Shown here: positions 8,153 through 17,794 of the stretch, piece after piece
Position numbering within the stretch: position 1 is the stretch's first letter
Layout of the letters: every line of letters starts with the position of its first letter
NCBI RefSeq assembly: GCF_000719345.1
Contig: NZ_JOFX01000005.1
Coordinates: forward strand, 124,001 to 188,000
Length of the DNA: 64,000 nucleotides
Reading direction: 5' to 3'
Source of the DNA: Streptomyces sp. NRRL F-2664
GTDB lineage: Bacteria > Actinomycetota > Actinomycetes > Streptomycetales > Streptomycetaceae
The notes under the pieces: generated by a model
Told to the model about the DNA's origin: nothing
Databases searched by the model: none
Seen by the model: only the letters and a program-made list of their open reading frames with translations
Program-made: the position numbers and the translations under genes

Positions 8153-9685
8153 ATGTCCCGCACCGCGCCGACCGTCCGCCCGGACAGCAAGGCCCCGCCC
8201 CGGCGGGACGAGGAGGAACGGCTCAGGGAGCTCGGCTACCAGCCCGTCCTGGCCCGCCGGATGGGCGGCTTCGGCAACTTCGCCATCAGCTTCTCCGTCA
8301 TCTCCGTCCTGTCCGGCTGCATGACCCTGTACGGCTTCGGCCTGGGCACCGGCGGCCCGGCCGTGATGCTGTGGGGCTGGGCCGGCGTCGGCCTGTTCGT
8401 GCTGTGCGTGGGTCTCGCCCTGGCCGAGGTGACCAGCGCCTACCCCACCTCGGGAGCGCTCTACTACATGGCCGACCGGCTCGGCGGCCGCCGCTGGGGC
8501 TGGTACACGGGCTGGCTGAACCTGCTCGGCCTGCTCGGCGCCATCGCCGGCATCGACTACGGCGCCGCGCTCTTCACCGGTGCCTTCCTCAACCTCCAGT
8601 ACGGCATCGTGCCCACCCCCGGCATGACGTTCGTGATCTTCCTGTGCATCCTGCTGCTGCACGCGGCTCTCAACCTGTTCGGCGTGCGCCTCGTCAGCGT
8701 GCTGAACTCCGTGAGCGTCTGGTGGCACCTGGGCGGCGTCGCCCTGATCGTGGGCGCCCTCGCCTTCATACCCGACCAGCACCAGTCGCCGTCGTTCGTC
8801 TTCACCGAGTTCGTCAACGACACCGGCTGGGCGAACCCGTTCTACGTGGCGGCCGTCGGCCTGCTGCTCGCCCAGTACACCTTCTCCGGGTACGACGCGT
8901 CCGCGCACCTGTCGGAGGAGACCTCCAACGCCTCCGTCTCCGCCGCCCGGGGCATCGTCCGGGCCATCTGGGTCTCCTGGGTCGCCGGTTTCGCGCTGCT
9001 CGCGGGCCTCACCTTCGCCATCCAGGACTACGCGGCCGTCCAGGACACCGCCACCGGTGTCCCGCCGGCCCAGATCTTCCTCGACGCGCTGGGCTCCGGT
9101 GGCGCCACCGCCCTGCTCCTCGTCGTCATCGTCGCGCAGCTCTTCTGCGGCAATGCCGAGGTCGCCGCCGCGAGCCGGATGGTCTTCGCCTTCAGCCGCG
9201 ACAACGCGCTCCCCGGCTCCGCCGTGTGGCGCAAGGTGAGCAGCCGTACGCAGACGCCCGTCCCGGCGGTGTGGCTCTCCGTCGCCGTCGCCGGCGTGCT
9301 GGCGCTGCCGTCGCTGTACTCGCCGACCGCCTACGGAGCCGTGACCGCGATCAACGTCATCGGTATCACTCCCGCCTACGCCATCCCGATCTACCTGCGG
9401 CTGCGCGCCGGGAACCGGTTCGAGCCGGGCCCGTGGAACCTGGGCCGCTGGAGCAAGCCGATCGGCTGGACCGCCGTCGTGTGGGTGGGGTGCGTCACCG
9501 TGCTGTTCTGCCTGCCGCAGAAGTCGCCGGTGACCATCGACTCGATGAACTACGCGGTGATCGCCCTGGCCGTGGTGCTGGTCCTGGCCAGCGCCTGGTG
9601 GTACGCCGCGCGGCGGTCGTACGGGACCCCGTCGGCGTACGGCAACGCCCGGGAGCAGGCCGAGATCGCCGAGGGCATCGTCTGA
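8153..9685 (+). CDS. APC-family amino acid/amine permease
   Basis: A 510-residue integral membrane transporter of the amino acid-polyamine-organocation family, with about 12 hydrophobic segments. The N-terminal cytoplasmic lead RLRELGYQPVLARRMGGFGNFAISFSVISVLSG is typical of the GABA/choline-permease subgroup. The conserved loop FSGYDASAHLSEET after TM6 and the substrate-site glycines of TM1 fit the family. The ATG has a strong GGAGG 8 nt upstream. It probably imports an amino acid, GABA or a polyamine; the substrate is not readable from sequence. A hairpin terminator follows at 9730-9758. Confidence 0.92.
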   Translation: MSRTAPTVRPDSKAPPRRDEEERLRELGYQPVLARRMGGFGNFAISFSVISVLSGCMTLYGFGLGTGGPAVMLWGWAGVGLFVLCVGLALAEVTSAYPTSGALYYMADRLGGRRWGWYTGWLNLLGLLGAIAGIDYGAALFTGAFLNLQYGIVPTPGMTFVIFLCILLLHAALNLFGVRLVSVLNSVSVWWHLGGVALIVGALAFIPDQHQSPSFVFTEFVNDTGWANPFYVAAVGLLLAQYTFSGYDASAHLSEETSNASVSAARGIVRAIWVSWVAGFALLAGLTFAIQDYAAVQDTATGVPPAQIFLDALGSGGATALLLVVIVAQLFCGNAEVAAASRMVFAFSRDNALPGSAVWRKVSSRTQTPVPAVWLSVAVAGVLALPSLYSPTAYGAVTAINVIGITPAYAIPIYLRLRAGNRFEPGPWNLGRWSKPIGWTAVVWVGCVTVLFCLPQKSPVTIDSMNYAVIALAVVLVLASAWWYAARRSYGTPSAYGNAREQAEIAEGIV

Positions 9686-9729
9686 CCCGCCGGTCGGCCC
9701 GCCCGCCGACCCCTCGTTGCGGCCTTTCC

Positions 9730-9758
9730 CGCGCGCCCCGCAGGAGCCGGGGCGCGCG
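9730..9758. terminator. GC-rich hairpin between convergent genes
   Basis: A perfect 11-bp stem (9730-9740 with 9748-9758, CGCGCGCCCCG arms) and a 7-nt loop lie between the convergent permease and PAP2 genes. A short T-rich stretch, CTTTCT, lies a few bases beyond on the plus strand. It can terminate transcription from either side. Confidence 0.6.
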
Positions 9759-9769
9759 TGGCCGCTTTC

Positions 9770-11131
9770 TCAGACGAGTTCGGGCTGCGGTTCGCGGCGC
9801 GGCTGCGGCACGGGCACCGCCGCGGCCCGCCGCTCCCACCGCTTGGTGATCCGTACGTAGCCGTAGACGACCGAGACCATCGACAGGACGACCAGCGGTC
9901 CGAACACCCACGGGTGCTCCGCCATCTCCAGGGACAGGAAGCGGTACGACAGCAGGAGCGCGACGAACACGGCGCTGCCGTGGGCGACCAGTGCGATCGC
10001 CGTGCGGTCGCGGCCGCGGTCGAGGGTGCGCAGTGCGAGGTCGATCGTGAGGGTGAAGACCACGCCGGCGACGATGTCGGCACCGTAGTGGTAGCCGAAT
10101 CCGAGGGTCGCGCCGAGCGTGGCGATCAGCCAGAACGTTCCTGCCCAGCGCAGGGCCGCGGGGGCCTTGCGGGAATGGATGAAGATCGCGGTGGCCCAGG
10201 CCGTGTGCAGGCTGGGCATGCAGTTGCGCGGGGTGAACTCGTCGAAGGGCATCGGCTGCGGAACGGTGACGGGCGGCGGCGTGTGCGGCCACAGCTCGGC
10301 CAGGGCCCACTGCCCGCCGTCGGCCCCGTACGCGAAGATCGGTCCGACGACGGGGAAGACCATGTAGATGCCCGGCCCGAGCAGTCCGATGGCCAGGAAG
10401 GTGCGCACGATGTGGTGGCGCGGGAAGCGGCGCTCGGCCGCCACGTTGCGCAGCTGGTACAGCGCGACGACGACCGCCATCACGGCCAGCTGGATGTAGA
10501 CGAATTCGAGGACGCGGAAACCCACGACTCCGGTGGCCTCGACGATCCGGCCCACCACCCACGACGGATTGCCCAGCGCCTGGTCGGCGGCGGCCACGTA
10601 CGGGTCGAGCACGGTCGGGCGGGTCTGCGACGTGATCAGCAGCCAGGTGTAGCCGGTCTTCCGCCCGGTCACCAGCAGCAGGGCCAGGCCGACGCCCTGG
10701 AGCAGGAGGGTCCGCTCACGACCGGTGCGGCGCGTCAGGGCGAGGACGGCGCAGGCCAGGGTGACGAGGAGGGCGCCGTTGCCGTACATCATCTCGGCGC
10801 CGACAGCCCAGCGCACGAGCCAGAAGACGAGGTCGATGCCGATCGCGGCGCCGACCGCCAGGAACCGCTGCCGCCAGGTGAGCACTACCAGCATGAGCGC
10901 CATGCTGGCGTACAGCACCGTCCCCGACTTGGGGGCGAAGACCACCTCCCGCGCCTGGTCGGTGATCGGCCCCCGCACGCCGTAACCGCGCGCGGCGATC
11001 TCCAGGGCGACGAGGAATCCGAGGGCCACTACGCTGACCGCGACGTACAGCAGGACGCGTGGTCGGCGCCATCCGGCGGACTCGGCTCCGCCGCCCTTTT
11101 GCGAAAACGCTCGCTTTACCGCAGATATCAA
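9770..11131 (-). CDS. PAP2-superfamily, inositol-phosphorylceramide-synthase-like membrane protein
   Basis: A ~453-residue membrane protein with about 10-12 hydrophobic helices. In the C-terminal part are the PAP2 catalytic motifs: NCMPSLHTAW (S-L-H-T) and, about 40 residues on, GYHYGADIVAG (H-x3-D). This topology with late catalytic motifs matches bacterial AUR1/IPC-synthase-like proteins, which transfer a phospho-head group between lipids or remove phosphate. The N-terminal half adds extra helices of unknown role. The start is uncertain: the longest frame begins with TTG at 11131 without a clear SD. Substrate unknown. Confidence 0.82.
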   Translation of the reverse strand: MISAVKRAFSQKGGGAESAGWRRPRVLLYVAVSVVALGFLVALEIAARGYGVRGPITDQAREVVFAPKSGTVLYASMALMLVVLTWRQRFLAVGAAIGIDLVFWLVRWAVGAEMMYGNGALLVTLACAVLALTRRTGRERTLLLQGVGLALLLVTGRKTGYTWLLITSQTRPTVLDPYVAAADQALGNPSWVVGRIVEATGVVGFRVLEFVYIQLAVMAVVVALYQLRNVAAERRFPRHHIVRTFLAIGLLGPGIYMVFPVVGPIFAYGADGGQWALAELWPHTPPPVTVPQPMPFDEFTPRNCMPSLHTAWATAIFIHSRKAPAALRWAGTFWLIATLGATLGFGYHYGADIVAGVVFTLTIDLALRTLDRGRDRTAIALVAHGSAVFVALLLSYRFLSLEMAEHPWVFGPLVVLSMVSVVYGYVRITKRWERRAAAVPVPQPRREPQPELV

Positions 11132-11409
11132 TTTTTCAGCCGATGTTCATATGTCAACCTGATCATTGTTCGCTCGAACATGTTAGCGGAGCTGGTGGGC
11201 GGGTTCGGAAATGTGATGAACACCGCTGTGGGGAAACCGAGGGGTACGGCGGGACGCACGGGCGGAATACGGAATTCCCTCGGTCCGACGAGATTGCCGA
11301 CGCTGAGCGGTGCACGCACCCCGACCACCTGACGCCCACCCCGGCACGGCGCTCGACGCCGTCCACCGGCGGGGGCGCCGCCACCGGAGCGTCCGCCGGG
11401 ACGCCCCGG

Positions 11410-14400
11410 TCAGCCCCGCAGGCGGCGCAGACGCTCCGACCACCGGTGCCAGACGACGGCACCCGGGTGTTCGGCCGTCACGCGGGCCCTCTCCCTGGCC
11501 GCGCCGGCCACACCGCTCTCCTCGGCCCAGCGGTACCAGTCGATGGCGTTCCCGTACGCGCCGCGCTGTTCGTGGACCCGGGCGCCCTCCAGGATGGCCG
11601 CCGTGTCGCCGGCCTCCCCGGCCGCGAGCAGCCAGGACAGGGCGGCCGCGACGTGCTCGTCGCTCCCCGCCTTCAGCTGGGCACGGGCGAGCCGGCGCAT
11701 GGCCCGGGTGCTGCCCGCCTCGGCGGCCCGCTGCCACCAGGCGAACGCGTTGGGCGTGTCGAGCCCCACCAGGGCGAACATGGCCTCGATGTCGCCGTCC
11801 TCGGCGAGGTCGCGGTAGCGCCGCACCACCTGCTCCAAGTGCTGTCTGCGCGCTGTGGAGTTGTTGCTCCGGCCGCGCACCGCGAGGTGCAGGCGGATGA
11901 TGTCCTTGCCGACGGTACGGTCACCGAGCCGTTCGGCCCTGAGGAGGCACTGCAAGGCGGCTTCCGGCCGGTTGGACCGCTCGTACCGCACGGCCTCGGC
12001 GCGCAGGGAGTCGGCATCCGCCGACGCCTCCGGCTTCGCCGCGGCGGACCGGGGCGTCGTCCGCCCCGCCGCGACGCCCTTCCCGCCGGACACGGCGGCG
12101 GCCTTTTTCGGCACAGACTCGGCCGCGGCCTGCCGGAGCACGGGCGGAGCAGCGCCCTTCTTCGGCGCCGGCTGGGCCGCGGCCTGCTTCCGCGCAGGCA
12201 CGACGGCGGCCTGCTTCGGGGCGGTGGAACCGGCGGTGCCGGCGGGACCGGTGGTACGGGCGCCCGTGGACTGCGCACGGAGGCGTTCCGCCGCCAGGGT
12301 GGCCTGGGCATGCCCCTGGTCGGAAGCGCGCATGTACCACTTCAGCGCTTCGGGTGTCCGTCCCGTCTGCTCCAGGATCTCCGCCGCGTCCACCATGGCC
12401 GCCCGGTGGCCCTTGGAGGCGGCCACGCGGAAGTGGGTCAGCGCGTCCGCGAGGGCGCCGCACTGCTTCAGGGACCGCCCGACGCAGTGCATGGCATCGG
12501 TGTTGCCCTCGGCCGCGGCCCGGCGGTACCAGTCGAGGGACTCGGCGTGCTTCTCGGGATCCGCAGCCAGCAGCTGGGCGCAGACCACCATCGCGTGGAC
12601 ATGGCCGGCCTCGGCGGCGCGCCGGTACCACGTGAGGGCCTCCTGCACGCGCTTCGCGCGCAGGTGCCAACCCGCCAGCTCCATCATCGACTCCACCCGG
12701 CCGCCGCAGGCGGCCGCCGCATGATCACGCATCGGCGCCGCATCCGCGTCCTGCACGGCGTCCACGGCCTCCGCGGCGTCCACGGCGTCCACGGGCTCCG
12801 CCACCTGCGCGACCTTCGTACCCGTCGCAGCTTGCGCGGCTGTCGTGGCCCGTCCGGCCCCGGCAGCCGTCGCGCCCTTCGAGGCCTTGGCACCCTGCGC
12901 GCCCTTCACCTCGGCGGCCGCTGCGCGGGCCAGCAGCCCGCGTACGCGGGCCACCGCCTCGGGGGCCTTCTCGTGGTCGCGCCCCGCTGCCCTCTCGTAC
13001 CAGGTCAGGGCCTCGGCCAGGCCTCCGGGCTGCTGCTCCAGCAGGGCGCCCAGCCGCATCGCCGAGTGCAGGTCCCCGCCCTCGGCCGCCCTCCGGTAGA
13101 ACGACCCGACCTGGCCCCGCAGCTCCGGGAGGTGCTGCTCGATCAGTTGTGCCGCCTCCCTGGCACCGGTCGGGTTGCCCGCCTCGGCGGCCCGGGCGAA
13201 CCAGGACAGCGCTTGCCGCCAGTCCCGGACGGAGCGGCACGAGACGGCCACTTGGCGCATGGCCTCCGAGTTCCCGGCCTCGGCGGCGGCCCGGTGGCGG
13301 GCGCCCGGCTCACCCTTGTACGCCTTGCGGCCCGTGGCTTTCCCAGTGGGGGCCACCGGCGGATCCGGCGGCGCCTCGGGCGACTCCGGCGGGCCCACCT
13401 GCCGTGCGCTGGGCCCTGCGCCGGTCGGCGGCCGGGTGGTCGCTTCGTGGACCGACGCCCTGGGCGGCGTCGGCGGGAGTTCGCGCTCGCGGACCGCGCG
13501 GACGGCCGGCGCAGGAGTCGTGGCGGCAGGGGGGCGGCCGGGGCCGGGGAGGGCCGGCGGTTCGTGCCGGGCAGGCCGGTGCCGCATCGGTGCTTCGAGG
13601 TCCACAGCGAGGTCCGACAGACCGGCGAGCGCGCCGCGCAGCCCCGGCGGCAGCCACTCGTGCTCCTTCGGCGACACGCCCGGCGGCAGCAGCCGGGCGA
13701 GCTCCAGCGGCGTCGGCCGGTCCTGCGGCCTCGGGTCCAGGCAGGAGAGGACGATCTTCGCCAGGCCGTCCGGCAACCCGTCCAGCCGGTGGCGTCCGTG
13801 CAGGATGTTCGCCTGGATCTGGGCCGCTGAACCGGGGCCGAACGGATGCCGGTTCAGCGCCGCGTAGGCCAGCACCACACCGAGCGCGAAGACATCGCTC
13901 GCCGGCCCCACCCGCTCGTCCCTGAGCTGTTCCGGCGAGGCGAAGGTGACCGTGCGCGGGGCCGCCCCGGAGCCGGTCAGCGTGACGCCGTCGACCGGGG
14001 ACAGGTTCCGGGCGATCCCGAAGTCGATGACGTAGGGGCCGTCCGCGGCCAGCAGGATGTTCGCGAGCTTGAGGTCGCGGTGCACCAGGTCCGCGGCGTG
14101 GATGCTGCGCAGGGCGTCCGCGAGGCCGGTCGCCAGGACCCGCCAGGTCCGCTGGGGCAGCGGGGCCCGGCAGTGGTCCAGTGCCTCCGCCAGGTCGACC
14201 CCGCGGATGTACCGGGCCGCGAGCCAGGGTGCGGCGGCGTGCGTGTCGGCGTCCACCACCTGGGCGGTGTACGTACTGTCGACCGCGCGGGCCGCCTCGA
14301 CCTCGCGGGCGAAGCGGCGGCGGAAGCGCTCCGGGGCCCCTGCCAGGTGCTCCGGTCTGATCGTCTTGAGCGCCACCCCGCGGCCGAACTCGCTGCGGGC

Positions 14401-14493
14401 GAAGTACACGTTGCCCCAGCCGCCCCGGCCCAGCAGGGCGAACAACCGGTACGGGCCGATCGTTTCGGGATCGTCCTCCCGCAGTGGCTCCAA
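11410..14493 (-). CDS. Serine/threonine protein kinase with C-terminal Sel1-like repeats
   Basis: A very large (~1027-residue) soluble kinase. The kinase domain (about residues 12-275) has the glycine loop LLGRGGWGNVYFA, the Lys in VALKTI, HRDLKLANIL, DFGIAR and an SPEQL activation-end motif. After a Pro/Ala-rich linker, the rest is made of Sel1/TPR-like units, for example EALTWYRRAAEAGHVHAM and ESLDWYRRAAAEGNTDAM, broken up by low-complexity Ala/Lys/Pro stretches. No transmembrane or PASTA segments are seen, so it is probably cytosolic and uses the repeats for partner binding. The start chosen is TTG at 14493, preceded by GGGGGAG; an in-frame GTG at 14619 gives 42 more residues. The FHA protein lies directly upstream on the same strand. 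Confidence 0.88.
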   Translation of the reverse strand: MEPLREDDPETIGPYRLFALLGRGGWGNVYFARSEFGRGVALKTIRPEHLAGAPERFRRRFAREVEAARAVDSTYTAQVVDADTHAAAPWLAARYIRGVDLAEALDHCRAPLPQRTWRVLATGLADALRSIHAADLVHRDLKLANILLAADGPYVIDFGIARNLSPVDGVTLTGSGAAPRTVTFASPEQLRDERVGPASDVFALGVVLAYAALNRHPFGPGSAAQIQANILHGRHRLDGLPDGLAKIVLSCLDPRPQDRPTPLELARLLPPGVSPKEHEWLPPGLRGALAGLSDLAVDLEAPMRHRPARHEPPALPGPGRPPAATTPAPAVRAVRERELPPTPPRASVHEATTRPPTGAGPSARQVGPPESPEAPPDPPVAPTGKATGRKAYKGEPGARHRAAAEAGNSEAMRQVAVSCRSVRDWRQALSWFARAAEAGNPTGAREAAQLIEQHLPELRGQVGSFYRRAAEGGDLHSAMRLGALLEQQPGGLAEALTWYERAAGRDHEKAPEAVARVRGLLARAAAAEVKGAQGAKASKGATAAGAGRATTAAQAATGTKVAQVAEPVDAVDAAEAVDAVQDADAAPMRDHAAAACGGRVESMMELAGWHLRAKRVQEALTWYRRAAEAGHVHAMVVCAQLLAADPEKHAESLDWYRRAAAEGNTDAMHCVGRSLKQCGALADALTHFRVAASKGHRAAMVDAAEILEQTGRTPEALKWYMRASDQGHAQATLAAERLRAQSTGARTTGPAGTAGSTAPKQAAVVPARKQAAAQPAPKKGAAPPVLRQAAAESVPKKAAAVSGGKGVAAGRTTPRSAAAKPEASADADSLRAEAVRYERSNRPEAALQCLLRAERLGDRTVGKDIIRLHLAVRGRSNNSTARRQHLEQVVRRYRDLAEDGDIEAMFALVGLDTPNAFAWWQRAAEAGSTRAMRRLARAQLKAGSDEHVAAALSWLLAAGEAGDTAAILEGARVHEQRGAYGNAIDWYRWAEESGVAGAARERARVTAEHPGAVVWHRWSERLRRLRG

Positions 14494-14653
14494 CTCGACT
14501 CCCCCACCGATCCACCGGCCGTCGGGGCCCCGAGGGCGCAACCCCTCGTCCCCTCCGGGCCGTTTCGACTCCTGTACCGTCCTGCCGCCCGTTCCGCCGG
14601 GCCACTCGCCCCGGAACACCGTCCGCGCACCGCGGTGGGGCTCCGTGCCGGCC

Positions 14654-15832
14654 TCAGTCCGTGCTCGTCAGCTCCTCATCGCCCCGCACGCGCCCGGGCG
14701 GCTTCGCCCTGACGCCGTCTGCGCGTTCCCCGGGCCAGCGCTGGCCGCTGCGCCGCAGGACGACCCCGGGGACGAGTTCGATCTCGTCGTCGGGGCCGAA
14801 GCCCCGGAACAGCCGCTCCCTCGGCGCGCCCGCCGGTCCCCCCTCGACGTGCGGAAGGGGCTGCCACGGCGCCGGGTCACGCCCGGACCGCAGGGTACGG
14901 ATCCGACTGCGGGCGGTGCTGGCGTCGAGGACCCTGAGGGTTCCCCGACGCGAGACGATCACCAGGTGGTGCCGGCTGATCCTGCCCCGACGGTCGTCCG
15001 AGAGGTGACCCTCCTCGATCCGGGCGAGGTGGCCGCGCCCGAGGACGTACTCGCGGCCGTCGTCCTCGATGAGGTTCTCCCACGCCCGGCACACGCCGTC
15101 GACCATGATCTTGAGCTGGAGCCGCGGGCGCCGTCTCCCGAGGTCGACCAGCAGCGTCCCGTGGACCCGGCAGACCACCTTGCCGGCCCGGATCGCCGGG
15201 CCGGGGTTGCAGGGCGTGTGCGGGCAGCGCCACGACCGCTCCAGGACCTCCGAGCGCGGGCGGCCCCGGAAATCCAGCAGGTTCCGCGCCTTGAGGTCGT
15301 CGCGCTCCCCCTCCTGGGAGATCACCCGGTCCGCGAACACCTGCATGTCGCGCGGGACCAGCCGGACCGAGCCGTCCGCACGGCGCAGCGGTTCGAGGAA
15401 GTGCTCGCGGTCGCCCTGGATCCACGGATGCTCTCCCCGGTGGCCGCGGAAGTAGTCGCGGCTGATCACCCTGGTGCCGAGCACCTTCGCATGGTCGAGC
15501 AAATCCGGGTCGGCCTTCGCGATCGAAGCGATCAGGCCCCGGTCCCACCAGTCGCGCAGCAGGGCGAGCTCGCCCGGGTCGGGGAACTCCGGTGCGGACC
15601 GAGGGTCCAGCAGGCTGTCGTCGGCGATGGCGTGGACGGTCGCCTCGGCGTCCCCGGTCCATGCCCGCAGCGCCGCGAGCACCAGCCGCAGCCGTTCGAG
15701 CGAGCGCGGCGTGCGCCCGCCGAGTTCCCGGTCTCGGACGACGTTGGAGAGGTCGACCAGGTAGTCGGCCCGGGCGGCCTCGCCCTGTAACCGACGCTCC
15801 ATACGGCGGAACGCCGCCAGCTCGCTCGCCAC
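14654..15832 (-). CDS. PIN/NYN-like nuclease domain fused to FHA domain
   Basis: A ~392-residue protein of unusual make-up. Residues 23-145 resemble a PIN/NYN (Zc3h12a-like) ribonuclease: D27 and N30 in YLVDLSNVVRD, an acidic DD pair at 71-72, D111 and D126 in VISRDYFRGHRGEHPW. A possible zinc site follows at 203-224 (C-x4-C-x12-C-x2-H). The C-terminal part is an FHA phosphothreonine-binding domain with YVLGRGHLA and R-I-S-R-H-H at about 284-289. It sits directly upstream of the kinase on the same strand, so a kinase-regulated RNase is a reasonable hypothesis. The start is probably GTG at 15832; ATG 10 codons further in is the alternative. Confidence 0.72.
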   Translation of the reverse strand: MASELAAFRRMERRLQGEAARADYLVDLSNVVRDRELGGRTPRSLERLRLVLAALRAWTGDAEATVHAIADDSLLDPRSAPEFPDPGELALLRDWWDRGLIASIAKADPDLLDHAKVLGTRVISRDYFRGHRGEHPWIQGDREHFLEPLRRADGSVRLVPRDMQVFADRVISQEGERDDLKARNLLDFRGRPRSEVLERSWRCPHTPCNPGPAIRAGKVVCRVHGTLLVDLGRRRPRLQLKIMVDGVCRAWENLIEDDGREYVLGRGHLARIEEGHLSDDRRGRISRHHLVIVSRRGTLRVLDASTARSRIRTLRSGRDPAPWQPLPHVEGGPAGAPRERLFRGFGPDDEIELVPGVVLRRSGQRWPGERADGVRAKPPGRVRGDEELTSTD

Positions 15833-16018
15833 ACCTCACCCGCCCACTCGCCGACCGTACGGTGACAGGAGAAAAGGCTATCGGCATCGCGTGCGGCCCA
15901 CCCGTGGACCGCACGATTCGACGGGCAGCGCTCCTCCCTGCCCCCGGCGCCGGGCGGCGACTTCGCACCGTCGGCACCCGGAGCACACCCGAGCAGGGGT
16001 CCCGGAGCGCGGGTTGGG

Positions 16019-16870
16019 TCAGGGGCGTTCCAGCAGACCCCGCAGCGTCTCGGCGGCACGTACGGCGGCATCACCGCAGCAGTTGTTGAACAGGACGTGC
16101 ACGTCCTCGGCGCGGTCCGCCAGGAAGCGCAGGCGCGGCACCCAGTCGGCCAGTTCCTCCGGCGTGTAGGTGTGCCGGAAGCGGTCCTCCTTGCTCCCGG
16201 TCCCCCACGCGGCGCTGCGGCCGTGGAAGCGGACCACGGCGAGCTGCGCGGACGTGACGGGGGTGACGGCGGGCATCGAGGTGGGCAGCCCCTGGGCCGT
16301 GTCCACGGCCACCGCGGTGGCGTCCAAGTCCCTCAGCAGGGCGGCAGTGCGCTCCCGCCGGTCCTCGCGCCACCAGTCGGCATGCCGGAACTCCACGGCC
16401 ATCGGCCACTGGTACGCCCGCTTCCTGGTGGCGTGGAGCACGCTCTCCGCCCGCGCGCCCGGAGCGAACCACGGCGGGAACTGGAACAGTACGGTGCCCA
16501 GCCGGCCGGACTCGCGCAGGGGCCGCAGGGCCGCGCCGAACCGGTGCCAGACCTCGTCGATCAGCTCCGGGTCCCCCAGGTCGTGGCCGCGCAGGTCGGC
16601 GGGCAGGGCGGCCGCGCGGGTCGGGTGGCCGGTGAGGAGGGAGAACGCCTTGACGTCGAACCGGAAGCCGGGCGGGGTGCGTTCGCTCCAGAGCTCACTG
16701 TTGCGCACGCTGGGGAGGGCGTAGTAGCCGGCGTCGACCTCCACGACGGAGAAGTGTTCGGCGTAGTGCCGCAGCCTGCCCTCCGGGTCACGCCGCCCGG
16801 GCGGGTACCATCCGCCGGCCACCAGCGCCTTGTCCGTCCACGAACACGTCCCGATCCGCAACTCGCCCAT
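16019..16870 (-). CDS. DUF72 (YecE-family) protein
   Basis: A 283-residue protein of the DUF72/YecE family. It opens with the typical IGTCSWTDKALV, followed by HFSVVEVDAGYYALPS, PPGFRFDVKAFSLLTGHP, GTVLFQFPPWF, WPMAVEFRHADWW and VRFHGRSAAW, and ends with HVLFNNCCGDAAVRAAE. The fold is a TIM-barrel-like hydrolase; no activity is established for the family. The ATG at 16870 has AAAGGA 10 nt upstream. It lies downstream of the tRNA-Pro gene on the same strand, after that gene's terminator. Confidence 0.93.
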   Translation of the reverse strand: MGELRIGTCSWTDKALVAGGWYPPGRRDPEGRLRHYAEHFSVVEVDAGYYALPSVRNSELWSERTPPGFRFDVKAFSLLTGHPTRAAALPADLRGHDLGDPELIDEVWHRFGAALRPLRESGRLGTVLFQFPPWFAPGARAESVLHATRKRAYQWPMAVEFRHADWWREDRRERTAALLRDLDATAVAVDTAQGLPTSMPAVTPVTSAQLAVVRFHGRSAAWGTGSKEDRFRHTYTPEELADWVPRLRFLADRAEDVHVLFNNCCGDAAVRAAETLRGLLERP

Positions 16871-17054
16871 CCCGGCCGTCCTTTCGTCACGGCCCGTCTA
16901 CCCGGGAAAACCCGCCCCGCCCTCCTCGCTCCGACCCCGGGCCGAGTGCGACATGGCCGACTTGCCCGAGTTCATCCTGGCGCCACGGCCGGTCGGGAGC
17001 GGAAGGGGCGTGCGAGGAGCCCCCTTGCGGGCACCATGCCCGAGGACGCACGGA

Positions 17055-17086
17055 AGGCCGCCCTCCCATGGATGAGAGAACGGCCT
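17055..17086 (-). terminator. Hairpin downstream of tRNA-Pro
   Basis: On the minus strand the arms at 17076-17086 and 17055-17065 form an 11-bp stem with two G-U pairs, just 3' of the tRNA-Pro gene. The same arm sequence follows the second tRNA-Pro copy, where the stem is fully Watson-Crick. Confidence 0.6.
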
Positions 17087-17106
17087 CCGACCTGCGAAAA
17101 GCAGAG

Positions 17107-17180
<74 letters not shown>

Positions 17181-17289
17181 ATGTACCTGCGACCTGCGGG
17201 TTTCCCCGTGCTCGGCGGCACATGCAGAACATTACCCCACGCCGAGGGGTGTGCATGCACGGGTAATCGGCGCAGGGCAGGATGGGGGC

Positions 17290-17766
17290 GTGAACGCACG
17301 GGACCGGGATGGTGAGGGGCGGGCGAGGAACGCCCGGCCGAGGGACGGGCTGGGGCGACCGCTGGACTACGGGGCGCCGGGTGTGGGGCGGCAGCCCGAG
17401 GGGGTGGTGCGCTCGCCCTCGGAGACGGTGCGGGAGGCGCAGCGGCTGCTGGACGCGGGGATGCCGTTCCATGCGCACGAGGTCTTCGAGGACGCCTGGA
17501 AGTCGGGCCCCGAGGCTTCGGCGCCGTTGTGGCGCGGGCTCGCGCAGCTCGCGGTGGGGCTGACGCACGCCGCCCGGGGCAACGCGGTGGGCGGGGCGCG
17601 CCTGCTGCGGCGCGGGGCCGACGCGATCGAGGGGCTCCGCGGCACCCCGTACGGGATCGACGTACCGGGCCTGGTCCGGTGGGCCCGGGAGCTGGCGGGC
17701 CGGGTGGAGCGGGGCGGCCCGCCCGTCGACGCCGCACGGGAGGCCCCTCGGCTGGACACCCCCTGA
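17290..17766 (+). CDS. DUF309 domain protein
   Basis: A 158-residue protein. After a charged ~45-residue lead it shows the DUF309 signature: LLDAGMPFHAHEVFEDAWK, then LWRGLAQLAVGLTHAARGN and GARLLRRGADAI. DUF309 proteins are small helical proteins with conserved His/Glu residues and no assigned reaction. The GTG start at 17290 follows AGGATGGGGG, a plausible SD. It is divergent from the tRNA-Pro gene and convergent with the VOC gene. Confidence 0.88.
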   Translation: MNARDRDGEGRARNARPRDGLGRPLDYGAPGVGRQPEGVVRSPSETVREAQRLLDAGMPFHAHEVFEDAWKSGPEASAPLWRGLAQLAVGLTHAARGNAVGGARLLRRGADAIEGLRGTPYGIDVPGLVRWARELAGRVERGGPPVDAAREAPRLDTP

Positions 17767-17794
17767 GGACCATCCCCCCGGTCGGGGGTAGGGC

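Noticed and set aside
11059..13830. Very long plus-strand frames opposite the kinase gene
   Set aside because: They are mirror frames caused by high GC in third codon positions; the minus-strand kinase motifs and codon bias are decisive.
16953..17075. Small plus-strand frame MADLPEFILAP in the gap after tRNA-Pro
   Set aside because: No RBS, no family resemblance and overlap with the tRNA terminator region.
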